Shown here: positions 1 through 8,753 of the stretch, piece by piece | How the letters are laid out: each line of letters begins with the position of its first letter | How positions within the stretch are numbered: position 1 is the stretch's first letter | Assembly: GCA_964509545.1 (NCBI GenBank) | Contig: CAZDXQ010000009.1 | Location: forward strand, 49,582 to 113,581 | Length of the DNA: 64,000 bases | Direction of reading: 5' to 3' | Source of the DNA: JADJWR01 sp964509545 | GTDB taxonomy: Bacteria; Pseudomonadota; Gammaproteobacteria; Burkholderiales; Burkholderiaceae_F | Made by a program: the position numbers and the translations under genes | The notes under the pieces: model-generated | Database searches by the model: none | Seen by the model: only the letters and a program-made list of their open reading frames with translations | Told to the model about the DNA's origin: nothing

Positions 1-175
1 AGCGGTTGGCCTTGTCGTAGCTCGACTTGAAGATGAAGGGAATACCGAGGCCGGCGGTGATTTCCTTCAGCCGCCCGGCCACGTCGACCTGCAGCGCCTC
101 GCTCTCCACCACGCACGGGCCGGCGATCAGGAACAACGGCCGGTCCAGTCCGACCTCGAAACCGGCCAGCTTCAC
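1..175 (-). CDS. kdsA: 3-deoxy-8-phosphooctulonate synthase, 5' part only
   Basis: The first 58 codons are present and the rest lies beyond the left edge. KdsA condenses arabinose-5-phosphate with phosphoenolpyruvate to make KDO-8-phosphate, a lipopolysaccharide precursor, in the cytoplasm. The visible residues carry the family N-terminal core FLIAGPCVVES and the phosphate-binding FKSSYDKANR. The start is a GTG at 175, which gives the usual N-terminus (VKLAGFEVGLD) and has only a weak AGGGA upstream. It lies 70 nt downstream of pyrG on the same strand, the classical betaproteobacterial pyrG-kdsA order, so the two are probably co-transcribed. Confidence 0.93.
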   Translation of the reverse strand, partial: MKLAGFEVGLDRPLFLIAGPCVVESEALQVDVAGRLKEITAGLGIPFIFKSSYDKANR

Positions 176-245
176 GCGGTCCCTCGCGCCACGCCCGCGA
201 TCGCTCGCCGGTTCAGGGCGGCAGGCGGGACGGACCTCCGGCTGC

Positions 246-1913
246 TCAAGCCGCCACCTTCTGCAGCACCCCGCTGCGCGCCGCGCGATGCGCCAGCGCC
301 GCCTGCACGAACGCCTTGAACAGCGGATGGCCGGCGCGCGGCGTCGAGGTGAATTCCGGGTGGAACTGCACGCCGACGAAGAATGGATGGCCCGGAAGTT
401 CCATAATCTCCGGCAGGTTCTCGGTCGGCGTGCGCGCCGAGATCTTCATCCCCTTGGCCTCGAACTGCGACACGTAGACGTTGTTGACCTCGTAGCGGTG
501 GCGGTGCCGCTCGTTGACCGAGTCGCCGTAGATGCGGTGCGCCAGAGTGCCCGGCTCGACCGGGCACTTCTGGCTGCCCAGGCGCATCGTGCCGCCGAGG
601 TCGGACTTGGCGTTCCGCCGCTCGATGCGGCCGGTGCGGTCCATCCACTCGGTGACCAGCGCCACCACCGGGTGCAGCGTCTCGGGGTCGAACTCGGTCG
701 AGTTGGCGCCTTCGAGTCCGCACAAGTGGCGGGCGAACTCGATGGTGGCCAGCTGCATGCCGAGGCAGATGCCGAGGTAGGGCACGCGGTTCTCGCGTGC
801 GTACTGGATCGCGGCGATCTTGCCCTCGGTGCCACGTTTGCCGAAGCCGCCGGGCACAAGGATCGCGTCGAGCCCCGCAAGCAGCGCGGTGCCGCCGCGC
901 TCGATCTGCTCCGAGTCGACGTACTCGATCACCACTTTCGTGCGCGTGTGCACTCCGGCGTGGATCAGCGCCTCGTTCAGCGACTTATAGGAATCGGAAA
1001 GATCGACGTACTTGCCGATCATGCCGATCCGCACTTCGTGTTCGGGATGCTCGAGGGCGTAGACCAGCTTGTCCCATGCCGACAGGTCGGCCGGCCGCGA
1101 CACCAGGCCGAGGGTGAAGCAGACGATCTCGTCGGCGCCCTGCTTGTGCAGCATCGACGGCACCTTGTAGATCGAGTCGACGTCCCACACCGAGATCACG
1201 GCGTTGATCGGCACGTTGGAGAACAGCGAGATCTTGGCCCGCTCCTCGTCGGGAATCGGCCGGTCGGCGCGGCACAGCAGCACGTCGGGCGAGATGCCGA
1301 TCTCGCGCAGCTTCTGCACGCTGTGCTGGGTCGGTTTGGTCTTCAGTTCGCCGGCGCTGGCGATGAACGGCACCAGCGTCAGGTGAACGAAGCAGCAGGA
1401 GCCGCGGCCCAGGCGCAGGCTCATCTGCCGCGCCGCCTCGACGAAGGGCAGCGATTCGATATCGCCGACGGTGCCGCCGATCTCGACGATGGCCACGTCG
1501 GTCTTGCCGTCCCACGCCGCCTGCGCGCCGCGCTCGATGAACGCCTGGATCTCGTTGGTCACGTGCGGGATCACCTGCACGGTCTTGCCGAGGTACTCGC
1601 CCCTGCGCTCCTTCTTGATCACCGACTCGTAGATCTGGCCGGTGGTGAAGTTGTTCACCTTGCGCATCTTCGCGCTGATGAACCGCTCGTAGTGACCGAG
1701 GTCGAGGTCGGTCTCGGCGCCGTCCTCGGTGACGAAGACCTCGCCGTGCTGGAACGGCGACATCGTGCCGGGATCGACGTTGATGTACGGATCGAGTTTG
1801 AGGAGGGTGACCTTCAGGCCGCGCGATTCGAGGATCGCGGCCAGCGAGGCGGCGGCGATGCCCTTGCCAAGGGAGGACACCACCCCACCGGTGACGAAGA
1901 CATACTTGGTCAT
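246..1913 (-). CDS. pyrG: CTP synthase
   Basis: Glutamine-hydrolysing CTP synthase, the last step of de novo pyrimidine nucleotide synthesis (UTP to CTP). The 555-residue protein starts MTKYVFVTGGVVSSLGKG, the invariant N-terminal synthetase P-loop; a GTG three codons upstream (1922) is possible but less family-like. The C-terminal class I glutaminase domain has the nucleophile in GICLGMQ (Cys383 by my count, equivalent to E. coli Cys379) and the His/Glu pair in HPEFTS. Length is normal. On the minus strand a TATACT lies at 1964-1959, about 45 nt upstream of the start, but no good -35 box accompanies it. kdsA follows on the same strand. Confidence 0.97.
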   Translation of the reverse strand: MTKYVFVTGGVVSSLGKGIAAASLAAILESRGLKVTLLKLDPYINVDPGTMSPFQHGEVFVTEDGAETDLDLGHYERFISAKMRKVNNFTTGQIYESVIKKERRGEYLGKTVQVIPHVTNEIQAFIERGAQAAWDGKTDVAIVEIGGTVGDIESLPFVEAARQMSLRLGRGSCCFVHLTLVPFIASAGELKTKPTQHSVQKLREIGISPDVLLCRADRPIPDEERAKISLFSNVPINAVISVWDVDSIYKVPSMLHKQGADEIVCFTLGLVSRPADLSAWDKLVYALEHPEHEVRIGMIGKYVDLSDSYKSLNEALIHAGVHTRTKVVIEYVDSEQIERGGTALLAGLDAILVPGGFGKRGTEGKIAAIQYARENRVPYLGICLGMQLATIEFARHLCGLEGANSTEFDPETLHPVVALVTEWMDRTGRIERRNAKSDLGGTMRLGSQKCPVEPGTLAHRIYGDSVNERHRHRYEVNNVYVSQFEAKGMKISARTPTENLPEIMELPGHPFFVGVQFHPEFTSTPRAGHPLFKAFVQAALAHRAARSGVLQKVAA

Positions 1914-2019
1914 GTTCGCCACGCCTGCGCGCGGGGCAGGCGGTTCCGGTAAAAGCGAAGTATACCGATGCCGCTGCTGCCGACCGCCTTCGTGCGCGGC
2001 ATTCCCGCGGCAGTCGGGC

Positions 2020-2979
2020 TCATCGCGCTTCGTCGGGTTCGGCCTCCTCGAGCAGCCTGACCAGCGCGTGCAGCGTGCGATTCACCGGCACCGGCACGCC
2101 GAGCGCCTCGCCGCGGCGCACGACGTAGCCGTTCAGATGGTCGATCTCGGTGCGTCTGCCGCGGGCGATGTCCTGCGCCGTCGACGAGGTCGCCCCGGCC
2201 ATCGAGTGCGAGATGGCGAGCGCCGCCTCGACCGGATCGCCGTCCGGAAGCTTCACGCCCGCGGCCAGCGCGACCGCCATCACTTCGCGTACCGACGCCT
2301 GCAGCACGCCGAGCGCCAGCGGATGCGCGCCGATGCGGCGGTAACGCGCGCGGCCGAGCGCCGAGATGGCGTTGTAGGCGCAGTTGATCAGCAGCTTGGC
2401 CCACAGCTCGCCTTCGACGTTTTCCGAGACCGTGCAGCCGATACCGGCGCGCTGCAGCCAGCCGGCGACCTCATCGAGCAACGGCTGTGCAGCAGCCCGT
2501 GCCTTCGCCTCGGTTTCGATGGCGCCGATCACGAGGTCGCCGCGGCCTGTATGGCGCACGTACCCCGGAGCAGCCATCGCCGCCGCGACATACACCACCG
2601 CGGCAAGACACGGCGCATCGACGATCGCGCGGATCCGCTCCAGATTGTCGACGCCATTTTGCAGCGACAGCACGATCGCATCGGCGCCAAGATGCGGTGC
2701 CAGCGCGCGCGCGGTCGCCTCGGTGTCGGTCGACTTGACGCAGAACAGCACCAGTCGCGCCCCGCCTGCTGCCGCGACATCGGTGCTGGCACCGACGGCA
2801 ACGCGTTCGCTGAAGTTCAGCGTATCGAGCAGCAGGCCGTCGCGCCTGATCGCGTCCACATGGACCGGCCGGCCGATCAGCGTTACCGGCGCGCCGGCGC
2901 GCGCCAGCATGCCGCCGTAGTAGCAGCCCACCGCGCCGGCGCCGACCACTGCGATCGGCGGGAATGAAATCTGCGCCAT
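2020..2979 (-). CDS. panE: 2-dehydropantoate 2-reductase (ketopantoate reductase family)
   Basis: Predicted NADPH-dependent reduction of ketopantoate to pantoate for coenzyme A synthesis. The 319-residue protein begins MAQISFPPIAVVGAGAVGCYYGG with the Rossmann GxGxxG motif at residues 11-16. The C-terminal domain has the family signatures AKLLINCAYN (catalytic Lys region) and ARGRRTEIDHLNGYV (the conserved Glu). The chosen ATG at 2979 has a strong AGGTGGAG ribosome-binding site; longer in-frame extensions lack both a site and homology. Many genomes carry several paralogues of this family acting on other 2-keto acids, so the physiological substrate is inferred. It is divergent from the small gene at 3207. 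Confidence 0.85.
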   Translation of the reverse strand: MAQISFPPIAVVGAGAVGCYYGGMLARAGAPVTLIGRPVHVDAIRRDGLLLDTLNFSERVAVGASTDVAAAGGARLVLFCVKSTDTEATARALAPHLGADAIVLSLQNGVDNLERIRAIVDAPCLAAVVYVAAAMAAPGYVRHTGRGDLVIGAIETEAKARAAAQPLLDEVAGWLQRAGIGCTVSENVEGELWAKLLINCAYNAISALGRARYRRIGAHPLALGVLQASVREVMAVALAAGVKLPDGDPVEAALAISHSMAGATSSTAQDIARGRRTEIDHLNGYVVRRGEALGVPVPVNRTLHALVRLLEEAEPDEAR

Positions 2980-3014
2980 CGAACACTCCACCTGGGTCGC
3001 CGGCGATGATAAGA

Positions 3015-3048
3015 GCTTGTCCACAAGCGATTCGCACGCGCGAATCGC
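3015..3048. repeat. two abutting hairpins between divergent genes
   Basis: GCTTGT-cc-ACAAGC (3015-3028) is followed, sharing two bases, by GCGATTCGC-acgc-GCGAATCGC (3027-3048), both perfect inverted repeats. They lie in the 227-nt region between the panE-like start at 2979 and the plus-strand gene at 3207; the rest of that region shows no coding signal. No T-tract follows on either strand, so this is more likely an operator or leader structure than an intrinsic terminator. Function unknown. Confidence 0.4.
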
Positions 3049-3206
3049 CTGCGGGCAAGCGCCAAGAGTGCCGCACGCAAAAGCGGGGTTACTGCTGCGA
3101 CGCGTTGCCGCGTACCTTGGCGCGACCCGTGCGGAATCGGCCCGCGCCAGCGAGGCCGACACGTGCGGTCCACGACCTGCGATCGACAACGCACAGGAGG
3201 ACTCCG

Positions 3207-3557
3207 ATGAGCTCGAACGCCATTTTCTTCGCCTGGAACCGATCGCTGCCCGGACGCGAGCGCATCAGTGCCGAGCATTTCAACGAATTCGTCAGCTATG
3301 TCGGCGGGCTGCAGAAAGCCGGCAGCATCCAGTCATTCGAAGTCGTCTTCCTGAACACTCACGGCGGCGACATGAACGGCTTTTTCCTGATCCGCGGCGA
3401 CAGCGCCAGGCTCGATCAGGTCATGGGAAGCGACGACTGGAATCGTCACATGATGCGCGCGCAGTTGCACCTGGACGGCGCCGGCGCGGTGCGCGGCGTG
3501 ACCGGGGAGCCGGTGATGAAGCGGATGGACCTCTGGCGCAGCCTGATTCCGGGTTGA
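3207..3557 (+). CDS. small conserved-looking protein of unknown function
   Basis: 116 residues starting MSSNAIFFAWNRSLPGRE after a strong CAGGAGG site six bases before the ATG, so the start is secure. No signal peptide, membrane segment or cofactor motif is visible. The composition (a short ferredoxin-like alternation of strands and helices, with conserved-looking aromatic residues and a FEVVFLNTHGGDMNGFFLIRG core) suggests a small alpha/beta-barrel monomer like EthD or NIPSNAP-type proteins, but I do not recognise the family. It stands alone between the divergent panE-like gene and the methyltransferase that starts 106 nt downstream. Confidence 0.75.
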   Translation: MSSNAIFFAWNRSLPGRERISAEHFNEFVSYVGGLQKAGSIQSFEVVFLNTHGGDMNGFFLIRGDSARLDQVMGSDDWNRHMMRAQLHLDGAGAVRGVTGEPVMKRMDLWRSLIPG

Positions 3558-3663
3558 CGGCGATTCCGCCGCCGGTGGCCTGAAGTTCGAGTCCGCAGGC
3601 GGAGCCGCAGCGCACGAACCGATGTACGCTGCCGCACCCCTCTTGTTCGCGGCTGCGCAACGC

Positions 3664-4461
3664 ATGACGGTAAACCACTCGCCGACCCAGTTCGATGCCC
3701 GCGCCGCGGCGCAACTCGAACGCATGTATTCCAGCGCGCAGGTGGTGGCGCAGCGAACCCGGTTCCGCGCCGTGCTGGCCGCGCGAGCGGGCGAAACGGG
3801 AGTCGACGTCGGCTGCGGACTGGCTCACCTGACGCTCGAACTGGCGCAGGACGTCGCCCCCGGCGGCCGCATCATCGCCTTCGACAACAGCGAGCACATG
3901 GTCGGCGAGGCGGCCGCGCGCGTCGCCGCCGCCGGCCTCGACGATGCCGTTACCGTGCGCCACGGCGACGCCACGGCGCTCGAATTGGATGACGCAAGCG
4001 TCGATTTCGTCGTTGCGGCGCAGGTGTATTCGTACGTGCCGCAGGTCGCGCGTGCGGTCGCCGAGGCGGCGCGGGTGCTCAAGCCCGGCGGGCGGCTGGC
4101 TGTGCTCGAAACCGATTGGGACCTGTGCACGTATGAATCGGCCGACCCGGAACTGAGCCGGCGGATGCTCGCCGCGCGCGCGCAGCACTTCGCCCATCCG
4201 CATCTGCCGCGACAGCTGCATCGGCTGATGCGCGGCGCCGGACTGCGGCTGTCGCGCTGCGAGGCGGTGCCGATCGTCGAGACGCGCTTCGATCCGGAAT
4301 CCTTTGGCGCGGGCATGCTGCCCGTGGTGCGCAGCGCCGCCCGCCAAAGCGGCATCGACGCCGCGGCGATTGACCGCTGGATAGCCGATATCCGGTCGCG
4401 CACCGCCGACGGCGACTACTTCTTCGCCACCTTCCGCTTTGTCTTCGTCGCCGAGAAGTAG
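3664..4461 (+). CDS. class I SAM-dependent methyltransferase
   Basis: 265-residue soluble methyltransferase of the Methyltransf_11/UbiE type. Motif I is GVDVGCGLAH, followed by IIAFDNSEHM (acidic residue that binds the ribose), HGDATALEL (adenine-contacting acidic residue) and a motif resembling post-I, VLKPGGRLAVLETDWD. The substrate cannot be told from sequence; close relatives act on arsenite, quinones or small acids, and there is no cysteine cluster pointing to arsenite. ATG 3664 was chosen over 3622 because homology begins near it; neither has a good ribosome-binding site. A convergent gene (DUF924) lies downstream across a GC-rich hairpin. Confidence 0.85.
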   Translation: MTVNHSPTQFDARAAAQLERMYSSAQVVAQRTRFRAVLAARAGETGVDVGCGLAHLTLELAQDVAPGGRIIAFDNSEHMVGEAAARVAAAGLDDAVTVRHGDATALELDDASVDFVVAAQVYSYVPQVARAVAEAARVLKPGGRLAVLETDWDLCTYESADPELSRRMLAARAQHFAHPHLPRQLHRLMRGAGLRLSRCEAVPIVETRFDPESFGAGMLPVVRSAARQSGIDAAAIDRWIADIRSRTADGDYFFATFRFVFVAEK

Positions 4462-4486
4462 CGGCCGAGTCAAGGAAACAGCGGGC

Positions 4487-4518
4487 CGCCCCGGGCTTGC
4501 TTGAACCCCCCGGGGGCG
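4487..4518. terminator. GC-rich hairpin between convergent genes
   Basis: CGCCCCGGG (4487-4495) pairs with CCCGGGGGCG (4509-4518) with one bulge, in the 58 nt between the convergent methyltransferase (stop 4461) and DUF924 (stop 4520). There is no clear T-tract, so this is a probable bidirectional stop on position and structure only. Confidence 0.4.
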
Positions 4519-4519
4519 C

Positions 4520-5143
4520 TCAGAAGCGCGATCCGCTCTGGCGCAGGAATTCGAGTTCTTCGGCGGTCGAGGTGCGGCCGAGCAGTTCGTTGCGATGCGG
4601 GTAGCGGCCGAAACGGGCGATCACGTCGTAATGCTTCTGCGCCCAGACCAGTGGCTCGGTCAGGCCCTCCCGCGCGAGCCCGCCGAACAGGCGCAGCGAC
4701 TCGCGCTGGTCGGCGATCGCTTCGGAGTGCTCGAACGGCATGTAGGCGAACCAGCGCTCGAGCGCCGATAGCTGCCGGTCGCGGCGATCGCCGACCAACA
4801 TCCTGGCCACCGCCAGCGCCGCCGCATCGCCGGCAAAAGCGCGTGCGCTGTCGCGGAAGACGTTGCGGGTGAACTGGTCGAGCACGATGATCAAGGCCAG
4901 TGCCGTGCGCGCGTCACCCGCCATCCAATGTTGCAGCTCGCCGCGCAGGGCCGCATCGACCGTCACGCCGAAGCGGCTGCGGATCAGCGCATCGGTCGCG
5001 TCCGCCTTGGTGAACCACAGTTTGCGGCTGCGGCCGTGGTCCGGCGATCCGGGCACGCCGAACCAGAACTCGAGCACGTCCTGCGCCGAACTCATCGGTT
5101 GCGATTCGCCTCGATCGCGCGGTGGACCGTTTGCCGAACTCAT
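4520..5143 (-). CDS. DUF924 family protein
   Basis: 207-residue cytoplasmic alpha-helical protein of the DUF924 family. Hallmarks are DVLEFWFG near the N-terminus, LIIVLDQFTRNVFR in the middle, and FGRYPHRNELLGR near the end. The fold is TPR-like and the biochemical role is unknown. The start could equally be ATG 5095 (MSSAQDVLEFWFG), which gives the usual family N-terminus; ATG 5143 has the slightly better AGAGGG site. It is 12 nt downstream of the tricorn-like gene and probably the last gene of the minus-strand run that includes nitrile hydratase. Confidence 0.88.
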   Translation of the reverse strand: MSSANGPPRDRGESQPMSSAQDVLEFWFGVPGSPDHGRSRKLWFTKADATDALIRSRFGVTVDAALRGELQHWMAGDARTALALIIVLDQFTRNVFRDSARAFAGDAAALAVARMLVGDRRDRQLSALERWFAYMPFEHSEAIADQRESLRLFGGLAREGLTEPLVWAQKHYDVIARFGRYPHRNELLGRTSTAEELEFLRQSGSRF

Positions 5144-5155
5144 GCGTTGCGCCCT

Positions 5156-8100
5156 CTATCGACGCGGCGGCAGCGGCGGCCGGGCCAGGTTCGGCCGCGG
5201 GCCGAAATCCGGCGCGCCCGCCTGCTGCGCGACACGCTCGAGCACCACCTGAAGCGCCGTCTCGAGCTGGCGGTCGCGGCCGGCGACCGCGTCCTGCGGC
5301 GCGTTATCGACGTCGATGTCCGGATCGGTGCCGTAGTTCTCGACCTGCCAGCCGACGTCGCTGAACCAGAACGAGAACTCCGGCTGCGTCGTCTCGGTGC
5401 CGTCGGCGAGCAGGTGGCGCGGCCAGATGCCGATCACGCCGCCCCACGTGCGCTTGCCGACCAGCGGGCCGATTTTCATCAGCTTGAAGCAGTGCGAGAA
5501 GATGTCGCCGTCGGATCCGGCATGTTCGTTGGTCAGCGCCACCACTGCTCCGGCGGCCGATTCGATCGGATAAGGCTGTGGCCGGCCCCAGCGCTGCAGG
5601 TCGTAGCCGATGCGCCGCCGCGCCACCTTTTCCAGCAGCAGTTGCGACACATGGCCGCCGCGGTTGTAGCGGACATCGACGATCAGCCCGTCGCGGTCGC
5701 ATTCGGCGAGGAAGTAGCGATGGAATTCGGCAAAGCCGGCCGACATCATGTCGGGCAGGTGCAGGTAGCCGACGCGCCCGGCAGAGGCCTCGTGCACCCA
5801 GCGGCGGTTGCGCTCGACCCATTCGCGATAGCGCGCCGGCACTTCGTCGGCCAGCACGCTGACGACCACCTCCCGGATGCCGCGTTCGTCGGCCAGCGAC
5901 AGCGCCACCCGGCTGCCGGCCTGGTTGACCAGCAGCGCCTGCGGCGGCACCGCGCGCGACACGGGCTGGCCGTTGACGGCGACGATGCGATCGCCACGCC
6001 GGGCCAGCACGCCGATCGCGTTCAGCGGCGAATCGGCGGCGGCCTCCCACGGGTCGCCGCGGGCGATGTGCTCGATCGCATAGCCGCCGTCGGCGTGCAG
6101 TCGCAAGTCGGCGGCAAGTTGCCCCAGCGCCAGCGGCGGCGGCTTGCGATGGTCGCCGCCGGACTCATACGCGTGCGACGTGCCCAGTTCGCCCTGCATC
6201 TCCCAGATCAGGTCGGACAGTTCGCCGCGCGTGGCCACACGGTCGAGCAGCGGCGCGTAGCGCGCGTAGACCGCGGCCCAGTCGACTCCGGACATGTCAG
6301 GGACCCAGAAGTGATCGCGCTGCAGCCGCCAGACCTCGCGCAGCATCTGCCGCCACTCGGCGCGCGGCTCGACAGACACGCGCACGCGCGCAAGGTCGAT
6401 CCAGCCGCTCGCCCGCGACGGCGCCTCGTCGCCGCCTTTGTTCTCCGGCTTGTGCGCGGCGTCGAAGGCGCGCAGCTTCTTGCCGTCGCGCACGATCAGC
6501 GTTGTCGTGTCGGCCGACAGCTGGAATTCGTCGACGCGGTCGACCCAGGTTTCCGCGCGCAGCGTCTCGAAATCGAAGGCTTCGAGCCGGCCCGGCGACT
6601 CCTTGTGGCCGCCGCGCCCATGCGCGCCGGGAACCGGAAGACTGCTCCACAGCACGTGCCGGTGCGTCGCCGCAATCCGGCCATAACGGCCTTCGGCAAC
6701 GGGAAAGGCGGCGATGCGCCGCGCGATGTCGTCCAGATCGATGCGCAGCGGTGCCGCCTGCGGCCGCGGTGCCGCAGTGCCGTCGCTCTCTGGCGACTTC
6801 ATGCCGCGCGGCGCCGGATCGAAGGGCGGTCGCGCATCGGCCTGTAGCGCGATCAGGTAAGGCCGCGCCGCACGCGGGAAGCTCAGTTCGAACTGGACGT
6901 TGTCGTACACCGGGTCGTAGGTGCGCACCGAGATGAAATACAGATAACGTCCGGCCGGATCGAACGCCGGCGCGCTGTCGCGGAACTCCGGCTGCGTCAG
7001 CAGATGCCCGGTTGCGTTGGCGACGTCGTACAGCTTGATCGCGCAGTGGCGCGCACTGGTCCAGAACGGATAGGCCAGCCAGTCCCCGTCAGGCGACCAC
7101 GCCAGTTCCTCGCTGCGCCCGCATTCGCTGCGGTCGGCCAGTTTCAGCATGCCACTATCGAGATCGCCGATCAGCACCTCGTTGCGGTGGTTGGCAATGG
7201 CGATGCGGCGACCCTTCGGCGCCGCGGCCAATGCGATCACGCGGCCGACATCCCAGTCGAACGTACGCGTGCCGTCGGCTTCGGCCAGTTCGATGCGCTC
7301 CTCGCCGCCGGCGTCGCTGACGACCACCTGCGAACCGTCGGCCAGCCAGCGACCGAGCCGGTAACGAACGCCCTGCGCCTGCCCGTGCTGCCGCACCGCA
7401 CCTTCCCACAGGGCGAACGAAAACAGCCGGCCCCGTACGCCAACAGCCAGCGAGTGCCCCTGCGGATGCAGGTCAAAGCCGTCGAGGTTGTCGGCGGCGG
7501 CGACGAAGCGCCGCGCCGCCTGCGTGCGGTGCGCCGGCACGCGGATGTCGAGCCTGCGTGTCGCGTTGCTCTCCGGGTCGAACAGCCAGACCTCGGCGCC
7601 GCACTGGTAGACGATGCGCGCGCCGTCGGTCGAGGCGTGGCGGGCGTAGAAATCGTCGTGATCGGTGTGCCGCGTCAGGTCGCCGCCATCGGCAAGGCAC
7701 GAATAGATGTTGCCCACGCCTTCGCAGTCGGACAGGAAATAGATGCGGCTGCCGACCCACATCGGGCTGGCGAGGTTGCCGGCCAGTTCGCTCATCCGCC
7801 GAAACTCGTCGCGACCTTCCGCATCGATCCACAGATGGCCGGCCGTGCCGCCGCGATAACGTTTCCAGCGCGCCGGATCGGCGGTGTTGCGGCCGATGAC
7901 CTTGGCCCCGCCCGGACCGAACGACAGATGATTGACCTGACCGTAGGGCAGCAACTCGGGCAGCCCGCCGTCGAGGCCGAGCGTCCACGCGCGATAGTTG
8001 CGGAAGAACGGCTGGCCGTAAGTGGTGACGAACAGGATGCGGCCGTCCGGGGTGAAGCCGCGCACCATCACGTCAGGACCGAGCCAGGTCATCCGCCGCG

Positions 8101-8335
8101 CCGGCCCGCCTTCGGCCGGCATCAGGTAGACCTCGGAGTGCTGCTCGTCGCGGCTGACATAGGCGAGCCAGCGCCCGTCGGGGGACAGCGCCGGGGTCGA
8201 CGGCTCGCCCAGCCCGGCGGTCAGCCGCCGCGCGATGCCGCCACCGTCGCCGACCGTCCACAGGTCGTCGTCGCAGACGAACACGATCGTCCCGCCGCGG
8301 ATCGCCGGCTGGCGCAGGTAGCCCCGATCGCTCAC
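5156..8335 (-). CDS. tricorn-type protease (S41 family)
   Basis: 1059-residue homologue of archaeal tricorn protease, a large peptidase thought to trim oligopeptides released by other proteases. The N-terminal two thirds are WD-like beta-propeller repeats (RRLTAG, SPDGRWLAY, SPDGDWLAY). The C-terminal part has the tricorn core with GTSHAYESGGD (catalytic His near 720), a PDZ segment (LARRGDRIVAVNGQPVSRAV), and the S41 core NEHAGSDGDIFSH with the nucleophile Ser near 941, then GKRTWGGVIG. Length matches the family. No signal peptide is seen, so it should act in the cytoplasm. Start is GTG 8335 with AAGGAG upstream. It sits 43 nt behind the nitrile hydratase accessory gene on the same strand, an unexpected partner. 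Confidence 0.92.
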   Translation of the reverse strand: MSDRGYLRQPAIRGGTIVFVCDDDLWTVGDGGGIARRLTAGLGEPSTPALSPDGRWLAYVSRDEQHSEVYLMPAEGGPARRMTWLGPDVMVRGFTPDGRILFVTTYGQPFFRNYRAWTLGLDGGLPELLPYGQVNHLSFGPGGAKVIGRNTADPARWKRYRGGTAGHLWIDAEGRDEFRRMSELAGNLASPMWVGSRIYFLSDCEGVGNIYSCLADGGDLTRHTDHDDFYARHASTDGARIVYQCGAEVWLFDPESNATRRLDIRVPAHRTQAARRFVAAADNLDGFDLHPQGHSLAVGVRGRLFSFALWEGAVRQHGQAQGVRYRLGRWLADGSQVVVSDAGGEERIELAEADGTRTFDWDVGRVIALAAAPKGRRIAIANHRNEVLIGDLDSGMLKLADRSECGRSEELAWSPDGDWLAYPFWTSARHCAIKLYDVANATGHLLTQPEFRDSAPAFDPAGRYLYFISVRTYDPVYDNVQFELSFPRAARPYLIALQADARPPFDPAPRGMKSPESDGTAAPRPQAAPLRIDLDDIARRIAAFPVAEGRYGRIAATHRHVLWSSLPVPGAHGRGGHKESPGRLEAFDFETLRAETWVDRVDEFQLSADTTTLIVRDGKKLRAFDAAHKPENKGGDEAPSRASGWIDLARVRVSVEPRAEWRQMLREVWRLQRDHFWVPDMSGVDWAAVYARYAPLLDRVATRGELSDLIWEMQGELGTSHAYESGGDHRKPPPLALGQLAADLRLHADGGYAIEHIARGDPWEAAADSPLNAIGVLARRGDRIVAVNGQPVSRAVPPQALLVNQAGSRVALSLADERGIREVVVSVLADEVPARYREWVERNRRWVHEASAGRVGYLHLPDMMSAGFAEFHRYFLAECDRDGLIVDVRYNRGGHVSQLLLEKVARRRIGYDLQRWGRPQPYPIESAAGAVVALTNEHAGSDGDIFSHCFKLMKIGPLVGKRTWGGVIGIWPRHLLADGTETTQPEFSFWFSDVGWQVENYGTDPDIDVDNAPQDAVAGRDRQLETALQVVLERVAQQAGAPDFGPRPNLARPPLPPRR

Positions 8336-8378
8336 GGCAGTGGCTCCTTGGGTTGCGAAAGTGCGTTGCCGGCGGCGA

Positions 8379-8753
8379 TCAGCGCGGCGCCAGCGGATCG
8401 TTGCTCAGTTCGATCGGCTTGCCGTGCGGTGTGGCCGCCGCGGCCCGCACCCAGGCGTCGGCACGCTCGTGCAGCGCCGCCGCATCGGTGGCGCCGCGCG
8501 CGGCAACCAGTTTCTCCAGCGCCGCCACCCAGTACTCGTAGTAGCGGCTGCCGTCGTCATCGTCACCGGCGGCGCGGATCTCGGTGGCCAGCGCCTGCGC
8601 CCATTGCGGCCAGGTGAACAGCCCCTTCTGGTGCAGGTGCACGGCCAATGCAAAGGCCTGCGCCTGCCAGGGCGCGGCAAACACCGGGCCGGATTCGTCG
8701 CGCGGCAGTGCTGCGACGTCGCGCAGCGCCGCTTCCAGTTCAGGCGGATTCAT
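8379..8753 (-). CDS. nitrile hydratase accessory protein (P14K/NhlE-like)
   Basis: 124-residue protein related to the nitrile hydratase beta subunit N-terminal domain. In cobalt-type enzymes such small proteins (P14K, NhlE) pair with the alpha subunit and deliver the metal by subunit swapping. Family features seen are PVFAAPWQAQAFALAVHLHQKGLFTWPQWA and YYEYWVAALEKLV, mirroring YYEIWIKALEKLL in the beta subunit next door. The ATG at 8753 overlaps the end of the beta gene by 14 nt, so translation is coupled and the order is alpha-beta-accessory, as in other cobalt-type operons. Confidence 0.92.
   Translation of the reverse strand: MNPPELEAALRDVAALPRDESGPVFAAPWQAQAFALAVHLHQKGLFTWPQWAQALATEIRAAGDDDDGSRYYEYWVAALEKLVAARGATDAAALHERADAWVRAAAATPHGKPIELSNDPLAPR

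Noticed and set aside
27..1952. Very long open frame on the plus strand opposite pyrG
   Set aside because: It is an antisense shadow produced by high GC codon usage; its translation has no recognisable domain, while the minus strand encodes a perfect CTP synthase.
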